From: an uncultured Clostridia bacterium
GTDB taxonomy: Bacteria; Bacillota; Clostridia; Oscillospirales; Ruminococcaceae
Direction: 5' to 3'
DNA: 45,797 nucleotides
Assembly: GCA_947627875.1 (NCBI GenBank)
Contig: CANQXS010000021.1
Coordinates: forward strand, 1-45,797
The notes beneath the pieces were generated by a model. The model saw only the letters and a list, made by a program, of their open reading frames with translations. It had not been told where the DNA came from and ran no database searches. Both the position numbers and the translations under genes were made by a program. Positions 43,427 through 45,797 of this stretch are shown here, one piece after another (the stretch's first letter is position 1; each line of letters opens with the position of its first letter).

Positions 43427-43456
43427 GGAGCAAAAAGCTCAACCGAAAACCTTTTA
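43427..43456 (+). repeat. Solo end-module of the hairpin element
   Basis: GAGCAAAAAGCTC hairpin followed by AACCGAAAACCTTTTA, the same hairpin-then-CCGAAAACTTTTA ending as in the full elements. It lies between the third small gene and the CmpB-like gene, and may serve as their terminator. Confidence 0.5.
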
Positions 43457-43550
43457 AGTATCCGCCCGGACACTTTTCGGAAAAATACGGGTATCTTTTT
43501 TGAAAATCTGCCCATAATATCTCCGAAATAAATTACGGGGAGAGATTATT

Positions 43551-44000
43551 ATGAGGGTGCTCAAGGCGCTTTCGGTTTTCACGTTCGGCGGGCTGAGCTA
43601 CGGTCTGCTCGAAATTCTTTACCGCGGACAGACCCATATTTCGATGTTCGCCGTCGGCGGGCTCTGTTTTCTTCTTATTACCGCGCTCGACTGCCTGCCG
43701 TTCTTCGGCGGAGGGCTGCTGTTAGAGGCTCCGCTCTGCGCGGCGGTGATAACTGCGGTGGAGTTCGCCTCGGGGGTGTTGATAAACATCCGCCTCGGGC
43801 TCGGGGTCTGGGATTATTCCGCGCTGCCGCTCAATTTAATGGGGCAGATATGCCTGCCGTTCTCGGCAATATGGCTGGGGCTCTCGGTTCCGGCGATATT
43901 CGCCTCGCGGCTTCTGCGGCGCTTCGTGTTTGAGGAGGAGCTCCCGCGAATCCGCCTTTTACCGGCAAGGGCAAAGCCTGCCGAGGAAAACGCCGCCTGA
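43551..44000 (+). CDS. CmpB-like putative ABC-transporter permease (PF06541 type)
   Basis: A 149-residue membrane protein with four or so hydrophobic segments: FGGLSYGLLEILYRGQTHISMF, GLCFLLITALDCL, LCAAVITAVEFASGVLINI, LGVWDYSALPLNLMGQICLPF. The pattern E-x-x-x-R-x-x-T-H, then E-F-x-x-G-x-x-x-N, then W-D-Y-S is typical of the CmpB-type family annotated as putative ABC transporter permease. The transported substrate and an ATPase partner are unknown. GGGAGAG precedes the ATG. Confidence 0.87.
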   Translation: MRVLKALSVFTFGGLSYGLLEILYRGQTHISMFAVGGLCFLLITALDCLPFFGGGLLLEAPLCAAVITAVEFASGVLINIRLGLGVWDYSALPLNLMGQICLPFSAIWLGLSVPAIFASRLLRRFVFEEELPRIRLLPARAKPAEENAA

Positions 44001-44017
44001 ACTTATGCACTAAAAGA

Positions 44018-44048
44018 ACACCGAGGGCAAAACTCCTCGGTGTTTTTG
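44018..44048. terminator. Terminator between CmpB-like gene and prfB
   Basis: ACACCGAGG pairs with CCTCGGTGT, followed by TTTTT on the plus side and preceded by A-rich DNA that would serve prfB. Confidence 0.85.
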
Positions 44049-44049
44049 T

Positions 44050-45168
44050 TTATCTTTCTATTTCCCCGTTCGAGAGCGCCTTTAAATAGGCGTTGATGAA
44101 TCCGTCGAGGTCGCCGTCCATAACCGCGTGGACGTTGCCGTTTTCGTAGCCCGTGCGGTGGTCCTTTACGAGAGTGTAGGGCATAAACACATAGGAGCGT
44201 ATCTGCGAGCCCCAGGCTATCTCCTTCTGAACGCCCTTTATGTCCTCGATTTTGGCGAGGTGCTCGCGCTCCTTTATCTCCACGAGCTTCGCTATAAGCA
44301 TTTTCATAGCGTAGTCGCGGTTCTGAGCCTGAGAGCGCTGGGTCTGGCAGGAGGTGACTATCCCCGTCGGGAGGTGGGTCAGCCTTACCGCCGACGACGT
44401 TTTATTGATATGCTGACCGCCCGCGCCCGACGAGCGGAAAACGTCCATTTTAATGTCTTCGGGGCGGATCTGAACGCTCATATCGTCGTTTATTTCGGGC
44501 ATTACTTCGACTGCCGAGAAAGATGTGTGCCGCGAGCCAGACGCGTCGAACGGAGATATCCTCACAAGGCGGTGGATACCCGATTCGCTCTTTAAATAGC
44601 CGTAGGCGTTTTCGCCCTCGATTATCATAGACGCGCTTTTTATGCCGGCGTCGGTGCCGTCGAGAGTGTCGAGTACCGAGACCTTATAGCCGTGGTTCTC
44701 GCCCCAGCGGATATACATTCTCAGGAGCATCTCGGTCCAGTCCTGAGCCTCGGTCCCGCCCGCTCCGGCGTGGAAGTTCAGTATCGCGTTCGAGCTGTCG
44801 TATTCGCCCTTTAAAAGCGTTCTGAGGGTAAGGCTGTCGATCTTCTCCGAAAGCGCGTCGAGCTCCTGCTTTATCTCTTCGAGCATCGAATCGTCGGGCT
44901 CCTCGTTATACATCTCTATAAGCGTCTGGATATCCTCCGCTTGGCGATGGAGCTTTCTGTCGTCCTCGACGGTGTTTTCGAGCGACTTTGTGCGCTGCAA
45001 TATCTTCTGCGACTTCTCGGCGTCGTCCCAGAAATTCGGCTCAGAAGCCTTAAGGTGGAGCTGCTCTATCTCCTCCTTGGCGGCGTCGATGTTAAGAACC
45101 GAGTGGAGCTCCTTCAGCTTGGGGGCATATTCGGCGAGCCGCTGCTTAAGTTCGTCTATCAGTAACAT
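44050..45168 (-). CDS. prfB: Peptide chain release factor 2
   Basis: A 372-residue class I release factor that reads UAA and UGA stops. Domain marks are AGAGGTEAQDWTEMLLRMY, the stop-codon-reading SPF in ISPFDASGSRHTSF, and the peptidyl-hydrolysis GGQ in SGAGGQHINKTSSAVRL. The gene is one uninterrupted frame from ATG, so the programmed +1 frameshift found in many prfB genes is absent: at the usual place (around codon 25) CTT is followed by AAC, not TGAC. GGAGG precedes the ATG by five to six bases. Confidence 0.96.
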   Translation of the reverse strand: MLLIDELKQRLAEYAPKLKELHSVLNIDAAKEEIEQLHLKASEPNFWDDAEKSQKILQRTKSLENTVEDDRKLHRQAEDIQTLIEMYNEEPDDSMLEEIKQELDALSEKIDSLTLRTLLKGEYDSSNAILNFHAGAGGTEAQDWTEMLLRMYIRWGENHGYKVSVLDTLDGTDAGIKSASMIIEGENAYGYLKSESGIHRLVRISPFDASGSRHTSFSAVEVMPEINDDMSVQIRPEDIKMDVFRSSGAGGQHINKTSSAVRLTHLPTGIVTSCQTQRSQAQNRDYAMKMLIAKLVEIKEREHLAKIEDIKGVQKEIAWGSQIRSYVFMPYTLVKDHRTGYENGNVHAVMDGDLDGFINAYLKALSNGEIER

Positions 45169-45270
45169 AATTCCTCCGAAAATCTTTATTCGCTACGATT
45201 TTACCATATCGGCGGGGAAAATGCAAGAGGGGCAGACCTCGGACCGCCGTACTTATTTTCAAGGAGCCCA

Positions 45271-45325
45271 AATACCCCTCCCCTCGAGGGGAGGGGTCGG
45301 TCGTTCGCCGAACGGTGAACGACCG
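45271..45325 (+). repeat. Dispersed repeat with CCCCTCCCCTC palindrome, copy 2
   Basis: Matches 41966-42020 at 54 of 55 positions. It is followed by different hairpins and then by the same GGAAGC-AAAA--TCGGCGCC block. Confidence 0.85.
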
Positions 45326-45465
45326 GGTGACGGGGTGAAGCCCCTGCTCCTCCTTGAGGGCAATCTGATTGCTCCGCAATCAGATGCGTGGTTTGGGGTG
45401 GGGAAGCGAAAAACCTCGGCGCCCGCCGAAATTCCCCCGCCGTCAGGCGGAGAGCTTTTTGGTGT

Positions 45466-45505
45466 CTTGCCACTTTTTAAAAAAGGCTTGACCGAAAACT
45501 TTTAC
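45466..45505 (+). repeat. End-module of the hairpin element, third place
   Basis: A T/A-rich stem (GCCACTTTTT with AAAAAAGGC) followed by TTGACCGAAAACTTTTA, the same ending as the full copies at 24.4 and 42.4 kb. Confidence 0.6.
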
Positions 45506-45528
45506 AGCTTGCTGCCGCTCGCCTGCGC

Positions 45529-45795
45529 TTATTTTATTATCCTCGCGCTCTTTTCGTATTCCGTTGCGCCCTCTGTCGCCTGCCCGCAAAGGCTTTGCAG
45601 CCTATCTTCAACGGTCTCATAAAATTCCGGCTTCGTATTGACAATAAATACTCGGCATGTCATAATAAATAAGCAACTTATGCGAACATAAAATTCGCCG
45701 GCAGGAGGAAAGCGCTTTATCCGAAAGTCTAATGGTGTGATGTCAATAGTGCGATGATAAGAAATTTTCAACAATGGACATCTAAAATCGGGCAA
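45529..45795 (-). CDS. Doubtful open frame at the right edge
   Basis: An 88-codon minus-strand frame that could be the 3' end of a gene reaching in from outside. The middle (MTCRVFIVNTKPEFYETVED) and end (GATEYEKSARIIK) show no family I know. The product has no obvious domain, and the region also carries a plus-strand promoter-like site. It may be chance. Confidence 0.2.
   Translation of the reverse strand: MPDFRCPLLKISYHRTIDITPLDFRIKRFPPAGEFYVRISCLFIMTCRVFIVNTKPEFYETVEDRLQSLCGQATEGATEYEKSARIIK
45638..45666 (+). promoter_or_regulatory. Promoter-like site pointing out of the window
   Basis: TTGACA (45638-45643), 17 bases, CATAAT (45661-45666). AGGAGG occurs about 40 bases later, but no start codon with a lasting frame follows within the window. 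Confidence 0.35.
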
Positions 45796-45797
45796 AG

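Larger units (their letters stand above)
45169..45797. other. Repeat-rich region to the window edge
   Basis: After prfB the sequence is mostly dispersed repeats (45261-45325, 45362-45386 AATCTGATTGC/GCAATCAGAT hairpin, 45398-45505). From about 45630 it becomes AT-rich and holds a promoter-like site. No confident gene is seen; any gene in the last 170 bases would run out of the window. Confidence 0.6.

Noticed and set aside
45638-45797. New gene start at the right edge
   Set aside because: The promoter-like site and AGGAGG are there, but every frame after it is closed within a few codons inside the window.

Overview
The window is about 45.8 kb of moderately GC-rich DNA from a low-GC-lineage Gram-positive, most likely an anaerobic gut Clostridia of the Oscillospiraceae/Ruminococcaceae type. 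The evidence for this is the dgt-dnaG-rpoD cluster, groESL behind a CIRCE operator, PyrR-type attenuation ahead of pyrR-uraA, lipoprotein signal peptides, AAAGGAG ribosome sites, ferredoxin-type aldo/keto reductase and DUF1846 and CmpB-like genes. Everything except the first 3.4 kb looks like ordinary chromosome. No rRNA, tRNA, CRISPR array or prophage was seen.

Left end (1-3.4 kb): an AT-rich accessory patch. It holds the 3' end of an IS256-family transposase, a scrap of an IS3-family transposase, and a decayed gene that joins a GHKL ATPase to a Shedu-like PD-(D/E)XK nuclease. That gene is broken by one frameshift and one in-frame stop, so the patch is probably a dead anti-phage locus.

3.4-7.1 kb: two full-length and one truncated copy of an unusual ECF-type sigma factor with a winged-helix and a large unknown C-terminal domain, in tandem on the minus strand. 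A third full-length paralogue sits at 27.2-28.7 kb beside a helix-turn-helix/TPR regulator. All four copies are preceded by the same promoter-like motif (AACC, exactly 18 bases, CTATAT or CTGTAT), which suggests an autoregulated sigma family.

7.1-10.8 kb: a five-gene minus-strand operon (OmpR-type response regulator, acidic coiled protein, membrane HtrA protease, DUF4160, DUF2442). 10.9-15.1 kb: groES-groEL and a CBM9-like surface protein. 15.1-20.1 kb: rpoD, dnaG, dgt, YigZ family, rpmE. 20.2-25.9 kb: a lipoprotein, a secreted CE1-like esterase, pepF, an iron-sulphur aldo/keto reductase. 28.7-30.9 kb: PyrR attenuator, pyrR and uracil permease. 30.9-39.7 kb: a four-repeat PepSY lipoprotein, GNAT, zinc-ribbon membrane protein, YifB/ComM, M28 peptidase, phosphohexomutase, DUF1846. 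39.7-41.9 kb: a divergent HTH-regulator pair sharing one operator, araD and a YfcE-type phosphodiesterase. 42.4-45.2 kb: three small unknown genes, a CmpB-like membrane protein and prfB without a programmed frameshift.

Several intergenic gaps carry dispersed, hairpin-rich repeats. The best one occurs at 24.4-24.6 kb (minus orientation) and 42.2-42.4 kb (plus). Three consecutive stems differ by compensatory changes while their loops stay identical, which argues for a structured RNA or a structured mobile DNA element. With the sigma-factor family, this is the most novel material in the window. All assignments are from reading sequence and translated products; no database search was run.
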